DNA of 64,000 nucleotides from Streptantibioticus ferralitis (GTDB taxonomy: Bacteria > Actinomycetota > Actinomycetes > Streptomycetales > Streptomycetaceae), in contig NZ_JARHTQ010000018.1 in NCBI RefSeq assembly GCF_029223525.1, positions 108,743 to 172,742 on the forward strand, given 5' to 3'. This document shows positions 37,298-46,538 of the stretch, in pieces (position 1 is the first letter of the stretch; every line of letters starts with the position of its first letter). Both the position numbers and the translations under genes were made by a program. The notes under the pieces were generated by a model that saw only the letters and a list, made by a program, of their open reading frames with translations, was not told the origin of the DNA and ran no database searches.

Positions 37298-37813
37298 TTA
37301 TGCGGTTACGACTTTGTTCACGAAGTCAGTCAGGCTGCGGGTTTCTCGGCGTGGGACCAGTGCCCGGCGCTTGGGACGTAAGCGGTCTCGCAGTTCGAGA
37401 AGCGGCTAGCCACATGCCCGTGAACCAGCGCACGCGTGGCGAACGCGGACATCTCCATTGCCGACAGCGCCTACCCGCGCAACGGTATGGGGCTGATCAA
37501 CACAAGTCCCGCTGTGCGGTGTGGACGGGCCACAGCGAGCAGCTCCGCCACCTGCGTACCCCCTGCTGCGTCCTACGATGACGTCTGGCCGGTCCGACGA
37601 ATTGTCGAGCGGATCGACGGAGGCGCCGGCCTGGTCACGGTAGGCGTCCAAGGTCGCACCCCGTCGAGCACCTTCGCGCTCGCCCATGCCGGTGTGGTGG
37701 AGACTCACCGGGATCGGCGTCCGCTCCGGGCATTCCAAACGGTTTATAACGTCCTGCCGAATCGAGGGCTTGTCCAGGAAGCCATGAATGAACACCAGAT
37801 CCCTGGTGCTCAC
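37298..37813 (-). pseudogene. Decayed alpha/beta hydrolase
   Basis: From a GTG at 37813 the minus strand reads STRDLVFIHGFLDKPSIRQD, then TLDAYRDQAGASVDPLDNSS. A frameshift near 37540, at the nucleophile elbow, moves homology to VAELLAVARPHRTAGLVLIS, ending in a stop. After an apparent deletion the C-terminal region returns as ALVHGHVASRFSNCETAYVP and AGHWSHAEKP. A further frameshift leads to SLTDFVNKVVTA and the stop at 37298. Confidence 0.7.
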
Positions 37814-38609
37814 GTCGTCCCGACGTTGCGACTGATTGCTCCCCCGTTGGGCCTGTTTTGTCCTCTCAGCGTGCATCGTCTCGTCTCGTGATTTCGCCAT
37901 GATCCCTGAGTGCCTCGTATGCGCGGCAGACATGCCGCGGAGGTGCTGAGCGGTGAGAACCCACAGGAACATTCTTGCGGTTCTTGCGGATGCCGACGAC
38001 AAGGCCGCGAAATCTGTGTCACACGCCCCATACCTAGCGATCATAAGCCGCACATCCCCCCAGCGCATGTCGGAGCGAGACGAGCAGTGCCAAGACGGAA
38101 GGACTGGTCCACCGCCGGCGGCTTCCACGGCAACAGCAAGAAAATTACTGTCGAGTTCATTAATCGGCGCCGGTGGATCCGTTCCCGTGGCCCAATCTCC
38201 CGTAATGCGATAGGTTCCCGTCGAGGCATCGAAGACTTATACATGAAAGCTCGGATTTCCGGCGGCTTCCGAAGCGCCCAATTGACCACACAGTCGAGTC
38301 GGGCGTTCCGGGCGATATATCACGATCCGTGCGCGCCGGCATCGTGATTGCCAGCGCAGGGTCCAAGCCGCGCAGCGCGGGTCGGAGCGGCGCCACCGCC
38401 GGTTACACCACCTCACCCATTGCACCCGAAGGCCGGGGGCGGTGGCGTTCGATCCTGTCAAGACAGAGCCAAAACGTGTACAGTTATGTCGAGTGATGCG
38501 GCACTGGCCCGCCGTGTCCCGCATCAGGCCAGGCGCCGCTGCTCGTGGCAGGGCACGCTGCCGACGACGCATCGGGTGGAGGCAAGCACAACAAGAAAGG
38601 GCCCGCACT
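37814..38609. other. Stretch without a supported gene
   Basis: About 800 bases between the divergent pseudogene and the MBL hydrolase. Open frames show no domain. It presumably holds the promoter for 38610; the sequence is less G+C-rich around 38130-38260. Confidence 0.4.
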
Positions 38610-39467
38610 ATGGCGTCTGAGCTTCGCTTTCATGTTCACGTTGCCGATCCGACTCTCGAACATGGCACGCCGCCGGTGCCCCACGGCTACCCGGCGGTCG
38701 CATCTCCCATAACGTCGACGCTCATCACGGGTGAGCGCGACGCGGTCCTCGTAGACACCCCCTGGACACACGAACACGTCCACGTGATCGGCGACTGGAT
38801 CGCGTCGTTCGAAAGGAACCTCACCTCGATCTACATCACCCACGGCCACGGCGACCACTGGTTCGGCGCACCGGCACTGCTCGAACGCTTCCCGACAGCG
38901 AAGGTCTACGCCACCCCCGGTACTGCGGCGTACATGAAGATGCAGCACGAAAACCGCGGTGCGCAATGGGAGGCCAGGTTCCCGGACCAGGTCAGCGAGG
39001 GAGAGATCGAGCCGCGGATCATCCCGCAGCAAGGCATCGAACTGGAGGGCAATGCCCTCAAGGCGGTTGAGCTCGGTCACACCGACACAGACGACACCAG
39101 CGGTCTGTGGGTCCCGGCCATTCGCCTCTTCGTCGCCGGCGACTCCGTTTACAACCACTGCCATCAGTACCTCAACGAGTCCGGCAACGGTGGACTCGAA
39201 TCGTGGTACCGCGCCCTGGACAAAATCGAGGCGCTGGATCCGAAGTACGCAGTCGCCGGCCACAAGGACAAGACGCAGCCGGACGACGGAGGCGCCGTCC
39301 AGCGGACCCGCACCTACCTCAACACCTTCCAGCGCCTCCACGAAGAGGGTGGCCGCACGCCCGAGGAGTTCTTCGACGAGATGATGCGACTCTTCCCCGG
39401 GTACGCCAACCCGAAGGCTCTGTGGCGGAGCGTCGTCGCGGTCGTCGGCCCGCCTGCAGCGGCCTAG
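38610..39467 (+). CDS. MBL-fold metallo-hydrolase (copy 1)
   Basis: A 285-residue metallo-beta-lactamase-fold protein. Metal ligands are visible: THGHGDHW (His78, His80, Asp82, His83), ELGHTDTDD (later His), VAGDSVYN (bridging Asp) and VAGHKDK (last His). AAGAAAGG lies 15 bases before ATG 38610. This branch, without a signal peptide and with the LLERFP lid region, resembles small-molecule hydrolases rather than secreted beta-lactamases. The related gene at 40129 keeps the same ligands and layout. Confidence 0.9.
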   Translation: MASELRFHVHVADPTLEHGTPPVPHGYPAVASPITSTLITGERDAVLVDTPWTHEHVHVIGDWIASFERNLTSIYITHGHGDHWFGAPALLERFPTAKVYATPGTAAYMKMQHENRGAQWEARFPDQVSEGEIEPRIIPQQGIELEGNALKAVELGHTDTDDTSGLWVPAIRLFVAGDSVYNHCHQYLNESGNGGLESWYRALDKIEALDPKYAVAGHKDKTQPDDGGAVQRTRTYLNTFQRLHEEGGRTPEEFFDEMMRLFPGYANPKALWRSVVAVVGPPAAA

Positions 39468-39573
39468 AGAGCTCGCGCGGCGCGCACCGGACAGGTCGGG
39501 GCGCGGAAGTCGGACACCGAGCGGGAAGTGCCGACTGGAGAGGCGGAGGGAAGTAACTCAGCCCGGAGGTTGC

Positions 39574-39819
39574 ATGTCTGACACAGTCCAGCACAAATTT
39601 GTCACGGCCAACCGCGTCCAACTGCACATTGCCGAGCAGGGACAGGGCCCGCTGGTCTTGCTGCTTCACGGATTCCCGGAGAGTTGGTACTCCTGGCGGC
39701 ACCAGCTCGGTGCGCTGTCTGCCGCGGGGTATCGGGTCGTCGCTCCTGACCAGCGGGGCTATGCGCGCAGCCAGCAGCCGGAGGCCGTCGAGAAATACAG
39801 CATGCTCCACCTCACCCAT
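39574..39819 (+). pseudogene. Truncated epoxide-hydrolase-like alpha/beta hydrolase
   Basis: ATG 39574 opens HKFVTANRVQLHIAEQGQGP, LVLLLHGFPESWYSWRHQLG and YRVVAPDQRGYARSQQPEAV, the first 80 residues of an epoxide-hydrolase-type protein. After KYSML the homology ends abruptly and the following codons are unrelated. The nucleophile and His are both lost. Confidence 0.78.
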
Positions 39820-40128
39820 CCGCAGCAGAGAATCCTGCGAATCGCCGAGGGTCGGGCGTGCACCTGGTCGCGGCTGCGGCGCCGGGGCGAACCAGTGGCA
39901 GTGTTCCCGCGTGGGGCTTCTCCTGGAGGAACGGCTCGAAGTCAGAGCAGTAAGCCCGGTCGGCATCAGGATCCAGCTCCGACGACCATCAGACAGATGT
40001 GTTAAAATTTTGGCTCTGTCGTCGGGCGAGCTACCATCGAAAGGAAAGGCCGGGCAGCCTCCGGCTCTGTCGGCACGGCCGATCAGGAATCGGCGCTGCG
40101 GCTGCCTCAGACACTCGAGGAAGCAACG
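39820..40128. other. Stretch between the hydrolase fragment and the second MBL gene
   Basis: 309 bases with no recognised gene, replacing the rest of the truncated hydrolase. Probably the scar of an insertion or deletion plus the promoter of 40129. Confidence 0.4.
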
Positions 40129-40977
40129 ATGTCCAGAGCACCTCTGAACTGGAGCGTCCACGTAGCGCCGTCGATCCCCACGGAGATCGCGGACCTGCCC
40201 CCCGACCTCCCCCGGCGCATGTGGTCCCCGATGGCGACGACGCTGATCACGGGCGAGCACGATGCGGTCCTGGTGGACGCGCTGATGACTACGGAACAGG
40301 CCGGTCGACTGGCCGACTGGGTCGCGGCAAGCGGCAAGAGCCTGACCACCATTTTCGTGACGCATGGACACGGGGACCACTGGTTCGGGCTGGGGACGCT
40401 GCTCGAGCGCTTCCCGGGGGCGCGCGCCGTCGCGACGCCGGCCGTGGTGAAGCAGATGGAGAAGCAGATGGCGCCGGAGTTCGTGGCGTCGTTCTGGGAC
40501 AAGCGCTTCCCCGGTCAGATTCCGGACAACCTGGTGGCCGCAGAGCCGCTGGACGGGCACCGGCTGACGCTGGAGGGACACGACCTCGTCGTCGTGGAAC
40601 TCGGCCACACCGACACCGATGACACCACCTGCTTGCACGTGCCGTCGATCGGCTTGGTCGCGGCCGGAGACGCCGTCTACAACGACGTCCATCTCTACCT
40701 CGCCGAATCGCCCGCCGAGGGCCGGCAATCCTGGCTGGACGCGCTTGACACGATCGCGTCACTGAACCCCGCCGCGGTCATCGCGGGGCACAAGCGGCCG
40801 GGCCTCCCCGACGACCCGAAGACCATCGACGAGACCCGGCGGTACATCCACGACTTCGAAGCAGTCGCAGAACGCACCACGACCACCATCGACCTCTACC
40901 GCGGCATGCTGGAACTGCATCCCGACCGCGTCAACCAGGGTGCATTGTGGGGCTCAGCCAGGTCTGCCAAGGGCTGA
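40129..40977 (+). CDS. MBL-fold metallo-hydrolase (copy 2)
   Basis: A 282-residue paralogue of 38610-39467. Ligands: THGHGDHW starting at His79, VELGHTDTDDT, AAGDAVYND and IAGHKRP. The same LLERFP segment follows the HxHxDH motif. The two copies flank a truncated alpha/beta hydrolase, suggesting duplication of an MBL-plus-hydrolase unit. No signal peptide; cytoplasmic. Substrate unknown. Confidence 0.9.
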   Translation: MSRAPLNWSVHVAPSIPTEIADLPPDLPRRMWSPMATTLITGEHDAVLVDALMTTEQAGRLADWVAASGKSLTTIFVTHGHGDHWFGLGTLLERFPGARAVATPAVVKQMEKQMAPEFVASFWDKRFPGQIPDNLVAAEPLDGHRLTLEGHDLVVVELGHTDTDDTTCLHVPSIGLVAAGDAVYNDVHLYLAESPAEGRQSWLDALDTIASLNPAAVIAGHKRPGLPDDPKTIDETRRYIHDFEAVAERTTTTIDLYRGMLELHPDRVNQGALWGSARSAKG

Positions 40978-41242
40978 GCGGCTGCGGCCTCGGACGCCGC
41001 AGTCACCAGCGTCCTGCCCCGAGGGGAACCGGGTGGCCGGAGACACCGATCGCGTGTTGACAGCAGCCCGCTGCGGCCGCCGCGCTGCCGGGCGCGGTCT
41101 CGCGAAGACATACCGACGAACGACGCCGACACACCCACGGGCGAAGCCAGATCCGACATCTGGACACTTCTGTTCGTGAATCCACCGAAGCCCTGCCGGC
41201 TAGGAGGTGATCAGACCACACCCTCCGTGTTATTTAGGCAAC

Positions 41243-41271
41243 GTGACACCGACGCCTCACACAGCTACACT
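41243..41271 (+). promoter_or_regulatory. Probable sigma-70-type promoter of the CGNR gene
   Basis: GTGACA (41243-41248) and TACACT (41266-41271) are separated by exactly 17 bases in a locally A+T-richer stretch, 66 bases before the ATG at 41337. This matches the HrdB-type consensus well. Confidence 0.55.
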
Positions 41272-41336
41272 CTGAAAGTAATAGGTAAAATATCTATGGG
41301 CATGTCGCTACAAGAACCACAGAAAGAGATCCCAGA

Positions 41337-41942
41337 ATGTCCTGGAGTGCGACAGTCCGATACGGTCTGCAGCCCGCCCCGGGCGAGCTGGCGTTCGTAC
41401 AGGACCTGCTCAACACGCTGTCCGCTGGGAAGCCACGTGGGGCCGACCTGCTGCACACCACTGAAGACGCCAATGAGTGGCTCGACCAGGCGTTGAAGAG
41501 CTGGAGCAGCACGACCCACCAGCCGGCACCCGGTATCGAGCTGACAGCCGAGGACGTACGGAGCCTCCGCGACTTCCGCCACGATCTGAACCAGATCCTG
41601 CAGGCACAGACCGCCGAGACCACACCGAAGTCCGGCCCAACGGCCTCACTGATGACCTTGCCCATGGCGTTGCGCCTCGACGAGCACGGAACCATCCGGG
41701 CGGAGCCGCGCGGTACGGGATGGCGGCAGGTGGCATCACTCGCCCTCATCGAGGCCTACCGGGCCCAGTGCACGGACACTCTGCGCCGCCTGAAGACCTG
41801 TCGCAACACCCGCTGCGCGGCTGCCTTCTACGACCGCTCCCGCAACAACAGCGGCGTCTGGCACGACGTTCGCGTCTGCGGCAACGCGGCCAACCTGCGC
41901 AACTATCGAGCGCGCAAGCGAGCTGGCGCCGACCAGGTCTGA
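41337..41942 (+). CDS. CGNR zinc-finger protein (probable regulator)
   Basis: A 201-residue protein. The N-terminal domain (VRYGLQPAPGELAFVQDLLN) is the ABATE-like stress-associated domain. The C-terminus holds the zinc finger: Cys155 and Cys160 in TCRNTRC, then the CGN motif at Cys181 (RVCGNAANLRNYRARKR). CGNR proteins are thought to be DNA-binding stress regulators. The start at 41337 has AAAGAG upstream and a promoter at 41243. An N-terminal fragment of a relative is fused to another gene at 15559. Confidence 0.88.
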   Translation: MSWSATVRYGLQPAPGELAFVQDLLNTLSAGKPRGADLLHTTEDANEWLDQALKSWSSTTHQPAPGIELTAEDVRSLRDFRHDLNQILQAQTAETTPKSGPTASLMTLPMALRLDEHGTIRAEPRGTGWRQVASLALIEAYRAQCTDTLRRLKTCRNTRCAAAFYDRSRNNSGVWHDVRVCGNAANLRNYRARKRAGADQV

Positions 41943-42817
41943 CAGCTGCTTCTCGGTGTGCTGTTGCTCGCCGGACCGCAGCCGCGTCGGCACATTCTGC
42001 GGCTTTGCCCTGACCTGGCCGAGGACGGCTTCGGCGAGCCTCCATTCCGAATCGGCGCGCGGACACAGGGCGCCCACGTCGACGGCGAGGCCACCGGGGG
42101 CTCCGCGGCCTTCTGGAGAATTCCGCAGAGCCCGAGAGCGCGAGAGCTCGTGAAGTTCGCGCGTCGCAGGTGGGTTCGTCGTCGATATGAGGTGCCCCAG
42201 GGGGCAGCTACGGAAGCGTCCGCCGACACCCTGGGACCCGCCCTCAGCTGCCGTGAAGCGCGTCCTCAATGGCGTTGATGGCAATCCGGCGGGCCACGTT
42301 GGTTGCGTGGCAGTCGCGGAGTGTGGGTGCCCGAAACTCGGCTACCGCTGTTGGCCTGGGACTTGCGGTGGGGGTCAGGCGGGGCGGGATCCTGACGTAT
42401 GGCTCTGCGAGTGCTGTATCCAACGTCCCCAGGTCGTCGGCCTCGACGACGCCGGGGACAGAGCCGCCGCTCCGCAGCGGGGCGCACACGTGCTGCATGC
42501 ACGGTGCGAGCCCGGTGCGGAGGAACGGCTCTACCGGCTGGTGCTGGGACTGCTGGGCGACATCACGCCGGTGGTGCCGCCCGTCCCTCCGGCGGCCGCG
42601 TTCGACGATCAGGCAAATGCGCTCGCGTACCTGGTCACTGATCGTCTTCGGGCGGGAACCCAACACCGAGATCAATCCCTGGACCCTGTGGAACCCAGTG
42701 CGCCACTTCCCTGGGCGCAACCGGGGCGCCAATAGCGCTCGTGTCCTGATCGGGAAAGCTGATGCTGTCTCGATTTACTGTATTCCGGGATGGAGACACG
42801 AGCGCAATAGTTCAGCG
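41943..42817. other. Mosaic stretch with a HipA-like remnant
   Basis: No intact gene. A HipA-like N-terminal fragment lies at 42424-42498 (minus). A plus-strand reading near 42520-42650 (ERLYRLVLGLLGDITPVVPP) looks coding-like without a recognised family. The rest has no support. Confidence 0.4.
42424..42498 (-). pseudogene. N-terminal fragment of a HipA-family kinase
   Basis: The minus strand reads VCAPLRSGGSVPGVVEADDL followed by GT. This closely follows the conserved opening of actinobacterial HipA-like kinases (PLREGGSLPxxVEADD). The sequence diverges after about 24 residues. Confidence 0.45.
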
Positions 42818-43156
42818 CTACTGAACCAGCATGAAGCCGCCGAAGGAGAGGTGAAGGCCTACACTACTGCAGTAGGCATAGGAGCCCTGGCTATCCCCGG
42901 CCATGCGGACCACGCCGTAGACGTACCTCGTGCGATGGCCGTTGGCGCATTTCGCGTAGGCCTTGTACATGCTGGGGCTGCTTCCCTCACACCAGCCGCC
43001 GAACGTGCTGATGTCCTGCCAACGGTGACATGTCCCAATGGTGGCGGGGCTGGCGTGGGCGTCAGGGGCGGCCGATGCCGGAGCCGTAGCCAGGACGCCG
43101 ATCGCCACAGTGGTGGCTAAGGTTGCCAACAACGTTCTGCTCTTGTGAGCGCGCAT
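42818..43156 (-). CDS. Small secreted protein with four cysteines
   Basis: A 112-residue protein; the start at 43156 has GGGAG just upstream, inside a five-codon longer frame. A Sec signal peptide (MRAHKSRTLLATLATTVAIG, then APASAAP) precedes a mature domain of about 80 residues with four cysteines (TCHRW, GWCEG, AKCANG, AYCSS) that probably form two disulfides. The tail is SVGLHLSFGGFMLVQ. Function unknown; small secreted disulfide proteins of this sort include enzyme inhibitors and antimicrobial proteins. Confidence 0.75.
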   Translation of the reverse strand: MRAHKSRTLLATLATTVAIGVLATAPASAAPDAHASPATIGTCHRWQDISTFGGWCEGSSPSMYKAYAKCANGHRTRYVYGVVRMAGDSQGSYAYCSSVGLHLSFGGFMLVQ

Positions 43157-43573
43157 TCGTGCTCCCTTCAAAGTTTGACGGAATTGCTCCGTCTACATCT
43201 GGGAAAGTATCAGCACCATGATTTGAGGTCGTCATACTCGCGGTTGTTCTGCAACGGCCGTCATCAACCTGTCTAATAGACCAATTGAACCTCTCCTGCC
43301 TTCCAGCATGGTCTGAGCAGGCCACCCGAAGGAGCGGTGGAGTCCGAGAGTTCCCGGCGGCCGCGATTGGGCGCCCACCCGGTGGGCCGGTCCAGGTCAA
43401 AGACCCGCGACCTCGCGGACCGCAGAGGCCTGCAAGGCGATCGCGCACCGGATTCACGACATCGCCAAGAATGTCGGCCACGGTCGTTCGACGCTCCGAG
43501 CACTGCGAAGGGCATCCCGGCGAGACCGGCCAGCCGGTGAAGCACGGTGCGGACAGCAGCAGTTCGTTGTGAC
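43157..43573. other. Gap without a supported gene
   Basis: About 400 bases between two minus-strand secreted-protein genes. It includes the 42818 gene's promoter region, which is locally A+T-rich around 43180-43290. No other feature is seen. Confidence 0.4.
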
Positions 43574-43972
43574 CTAGTGGGTGGTGGGCAGCCAGTTGCC
43601 GCAGTAGCCGCCCCAGCCTCCGGACTTGTGGAAGACGTATTTCCACTGGTCCAGCATCTCGGTTCCGGTCTTGGGGCCTACGACACCGTCGACGGTCAGG
43701 TGGTAGCTGTAGTGGTGAGTGGCCTGGAACACCCTGACCGCGGCGGCGGTAGCGGGCCCGAAAGAGCTGTCCTCGGCCAAGCCGGCGTTGTCCATGCGGT
43801 TCAACATGTACTGCACGCACCAGACGCCTGAGCCGTAGTTGATGTTGGGCACGCCCTCGCCCAGGCTGTCGGCGTTCGTGTTGGCCTGGGCCGGGCCGAC
43901 CGTGCCGAAGACGATTGCTGCGGCGACGCTGGTCGCCAACGCAGCAGAGGCGGCCGATCGTTTGAACTTCAT
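43574..43972 (-). CDS. Secreted peptidoglycan-binding-domain protein
   Basis: A 132-residue protein; GGAAGGGGAG precedes ATG 43972. The signal peptide (MKFKRSAASAALATSVAAAI ... QANT) is followed by a PG_binding_1-like domain: GSGVWCVQYMLNRMDNAGLA, FGPATAAAVRVFQATHHYSY and VDGVVGPKTGTEMLDQW. Cysteines in VWCVQ and GGYCGNW may form a disulfide. It should bind the cell wall outside the membrane. No catalytic domain is attached. Confidence 0.85.
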   Translation of the reverse strand: MKFKRSAASAALATSVAAAIVFGTVGPAQANTNADSLGEGVPNINYGSGVWCVQYMLNRMDNAGLAEDSSFGPATAAAVRVFQATHHYSYHLTVDGVVGPKTGTEMLDQWKYVFHKSGGWGGYCGNWLPTTH

Positions 43973-44701
43973 CGTTTCTCCCCTTCCTCTGTGGTGCCGC
44001 TGTGCCGTGCACCGCTGTGCCCCGGCTTGCGCAGACCACGGTGCACGACGGTTGGCAGGAGGAAGAAAGGTGTTCGGCCAGATGATGCCTACTCGGGACG
44101 TCCCACCCCCTGAACTGCTGCAACACAGCAGGACCTGACGCTGTTGTGGGACAGGCCAAGGCCGCTCAGGTCACGGCCGGCTCCGGCGGGAGGCGCTCAC
44201 CGGCAACAGCCCAGCTGTCCGACAGCAGTTGCCACCGGCTGGTCATGCTGATCCAGACCGCTCCGAAGGCAAGGTCATCCGCCGCGACCGCCTCAGTGGA
44301 GTGATCCACGAATACCCGCAGGTCGCATACGGCGGCCGAGTATCGGGCACCCACAGGTCTTCTCCGGTCGGTGGAGGGTGAGGTCACAAGCGCAGGGCGA
44401 AGCAGGCCAACTGGTGGAGGTCCACGGTCGTCACGGTGGACCATCCGGAGGTGAGTCGACATCGCGCGCGGTGGTGCCCTGGCTCTTGAGAGGGGCGTTG
44501 TCTTCCCGACGGAGGGCGTGTTCGGTGCCCACCCAGAAGGTCCCTCCGGGGGAAAGTACGTGGCGGATGTCCTGCAGCGGTGAACCTTGTACAAGTCAGA
44601 TCGACCTTGCATCTCAGGCTGCATACGTCAGTTGGATCCTGCATCGAGCTGGGGTCTGGGGGCTGCGAACGGCAGGCGTGTCATGGTGTGGCGGAGGGGG
44701 T
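43973..44701. other. Stretch with a methyltransferase remnant
   Basis: No intact gene. Minus-strand positions about 44585-44445 read PLQDIRHVLSPGGTFWVGTE, then HALRREDNAPLKSQGTTARD, as in the post-motif-III region of SAM methyltransferases (xxLRPGGxF). The frame ends at a stop soon after, and the SAM-binding part is absent. Confidence 0.45.
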
Positions 44702-45484
44702 TCAGATGATTCCGCCGTTGGCGCGGACGACCTGCCCGTTGACCCAGTGGCCGGCCGGAGAGGCGAGGAACGCCACGACCTCGGCGATGTCGGCCGGGGT
44801 GCCGAGCCGCTCCAGCGGGGGCTGGGCGGCCATGCGGGCGATGGTCTCCTCGTCCTTGCCGTCCAGGAACCCGTCGGTCGCCGTCGGTCCGGGCGCGACG
44901 GCATTGACGGTGACATCACGCCCGCGCAGTTCGCGGGCCAGGATCAGCGTCACCGCCTCAACCGCGCCCTTGCTGGCGCAGTACGCGCCATAGTTCGGGA
45001 GGGCCAGGCCGACCACGGAGGTGGAGAAGGTGAGGATCGTGCCGCCGGGCCGCACGCGGCGGGCTGCCTGCTGGGCCACGACGAACGTGCCGCGGATGTT
45101 GGTGCGGTGCAGGTCGTCGAGGACGGCCAGGTCCAGCTCGGCGATCGGCGCCATGCGCGCCCGTCCGGCGGCGTGCACGACCACGTCGACGCCGCCGAAC
45201 TCGGCCTCGGCGGTGTCGAACAGCGTCGCGACGGCGTACTCGTCACCGACATCGGCGCGCACGGCCACCGCGACGCCGCCGGCGGCAGCGGCCTCCTTGA
45301 CGGCTGCCCCGGCCTGGTCATGATCGCCGATGTAGCCGACGACGATGGCGTAACCGTCGGCGGCCAGGCGGCGCACGGCCTGGCGGCCGATGCCGCGCGA
45401 TCCGCCGGTGACGACGGCGACGCGAGACGAACCTGAGAGGCGCGCAGCAGTAGCGGTGGAGTCCACGGAATCCGGAAGCGGCAT
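44702..45484 (-). CDS. Short-chain dehydrogenase/reductase
   Basis: A 260-residue classical SDR with its start at 45484 behind AGGAG. The NAD(P) motif is VAVVTGGSRGIGRQAVRRLA, the structural motif is VVVHAAGRAR (NNAG position), and the active site runs from Ser in TFSTSVVGLALPNY to the YxxxK in YGAYCASKGAVEA. PGPTATDGF follows. NADP preference is likely from the early basic residues. It is divergent from the XRE-MmyB regulator at 45642, a very common actinomycete pairing in which the regulator controls the SDR. Confidence 0.93.
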   Translation of the reverse strand: MPLPDSVDSTATAARLSGSSRVAVVTGGSRGIGRQAVRRLAADGYAIVVGYIGDHDQAGAAVKEAAAAGGVAVAVRADVGDEYAVATLFDTAEAEFGGVDVVVHAAGRARMAPIAELDLAVLDDLHRTNIRGTFVVAQQAARRVRPGGTILTFSTSVVGLALPNYGAYCASKGAVEAVTLILARELRGRDVTVNAVAPGPTATDGFLDGKDEETIARMAAQPPLERLGTPADIAEVVAFLASPAGHWVNGQVVRANGGII

Positions 45485-45568
45485 GGCGTCTCCTGCGTTT
45501 GAGGGCGATCGGGCCGCGGTCTTGCCGCCGCCCTGGTATCTGCTCGACCATCGGCCAGCCCTCCAGAG

Positions 45569-45613
45569 GTAGCCAGGGCTGCGTTTACCCGGGGGTTGCC
45601 GCCCCCTGGCTAC
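45569..45613. promoter_or_regulatory. Probable operator of the XRE-MmyB regulator
   Basis: GTAGCCAGGG (45569-45578) and CCCTGGCTAC (45604-45613) are perfect 10-base inverted arms, 25 bases apart, inside the 157-base gap between the divergent SDR and regulator genes. Confidence 0.6.
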
Positions 45614-45641
45614 GGCTCGCCGCGCGGGCAACCATGGAGGG

Positions 45642-46538
45642 GTGAACCTTCCAGAACTCGGCGCGTTCCTGCGATCGCGCCGCGACCGCATCCGGCCGGG
45701 CGACGTCGGCCTGCCTCAGGGGCCGCGGCGCCGCGTCCCGGGCCTACGCCGCGAGGAGGTCGCCCAGCTCGCAGGCTTGTCGGCCGACTACTACACCGAG
45801 TTGGAGCGTGGCAGCCAGAAGACCGGTGTGCAGCCCTCGGCCCAGACTCTGGCCGCCCTCGCCCGGGCCCTACGGCTGAACTCGGATGAGCGCGACCACC
45901 TGTTCCATCTCGCCGAACGGCCGATTCCCCCGTCGGCGCACGGACCGGCATCGCATGTGCAGCCTGCCCTACTGGGACTGCTGGACCGGCTGTCCAACAC
46001 TCCCGCGCGTGTCCTCACCGATCTGCACGAAACCCTGGTGGAGAACGACCTCGCCGTTGCCCTCCTGGGACGATCACCGACCCGGCGCGGTCCGACGGCG
46101 AGCTTCGTGTACCGCTGGTTCACCGACCCCGAAACGCGCGAGATCTTCCCACCCGAGGATCATCCGCATCATTCACGGTGGTTCGTGGCGGACCTCCAAG
46201 CCGCAGCCGCCCGGCGCGGCCATGACGCGGAAATGGCGAAGATGGTGGCTATCCTCCGTCGCGGCAGCGCGGAGTTCGCGGCGCTGTGGGACACCCACGA
46301 CGTCGCGGTGAAGCGGACGGACCGCAAGCGGATCGTCCATCCCACGCTGGGCGTCATCGAACTCGACTGCTGCAACCTGCTCAGCGAGGACGGACGCCAG
46401 CGACTGTTGTGGTTCACCGCACCGACCGGCGGCCGGGGGGCTGAGCAACTGGAACTGCTATCCGTCATCGGGACGCAAGATCTGGCCTCCGAGCCCGCCG
46501 ACTGCCGTCCGAAACCAGCAACAGACGCCTCGCGCTGA
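45642..46538 (+). CDS. XRE-family regulator with MmyB-like ligand domain
   Basis: A 298-residue protein. The start is GTG 45642 after GGAGGGG. The N-terminal HTH (LRREEVAQLAGLSADYYTEL, about 35-56) is preceded by the typical PGLR linker. The C-terminal MmyB-like domain includes LLGLLDRLSNTPARVLTDLH, FPPEDHPHHSRWFVADLQAA and EFAALWDTHDVAVKRTDRKR. It likely senses a fatty or polyketide-like ligand and represses the divergent SDR through the inverted repeat at 45569-45613. The fragment at 3282 is a decayed homologue. Confidence 0.93.
   Translation: MNLPELGAFLRSRRDRIRPGDVGLPQGPRRRVPGLRREEVAQLAGLSADYYTELERGSQKTGVQPSAQTLAALARALRLNSDERDHLFHLAERPIPPSAHGPASHVQPALLGLLDRLSNTPARVLTDLHETLVENDLAVALLGRSPTRRGPTASFVYRWFTDPETREIFPPEDHPHHSRWFVADLQAAAARRGHDAEMAKMVAILRRGSAEFAALWDTHDVAVKRTDRKRIVHPTLGVIELDCCNLLSEDGRQRLLWFTAPTGGRGAEQLELLSVIGTQDLASEPADCRPKPATDASR

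Noticed and set aside
44378..45436. Plus-strand 352-codon frame opposite the SDR
   Set aside because: Gly/Asp-rich shadow of a classical SDR with complete motifs.
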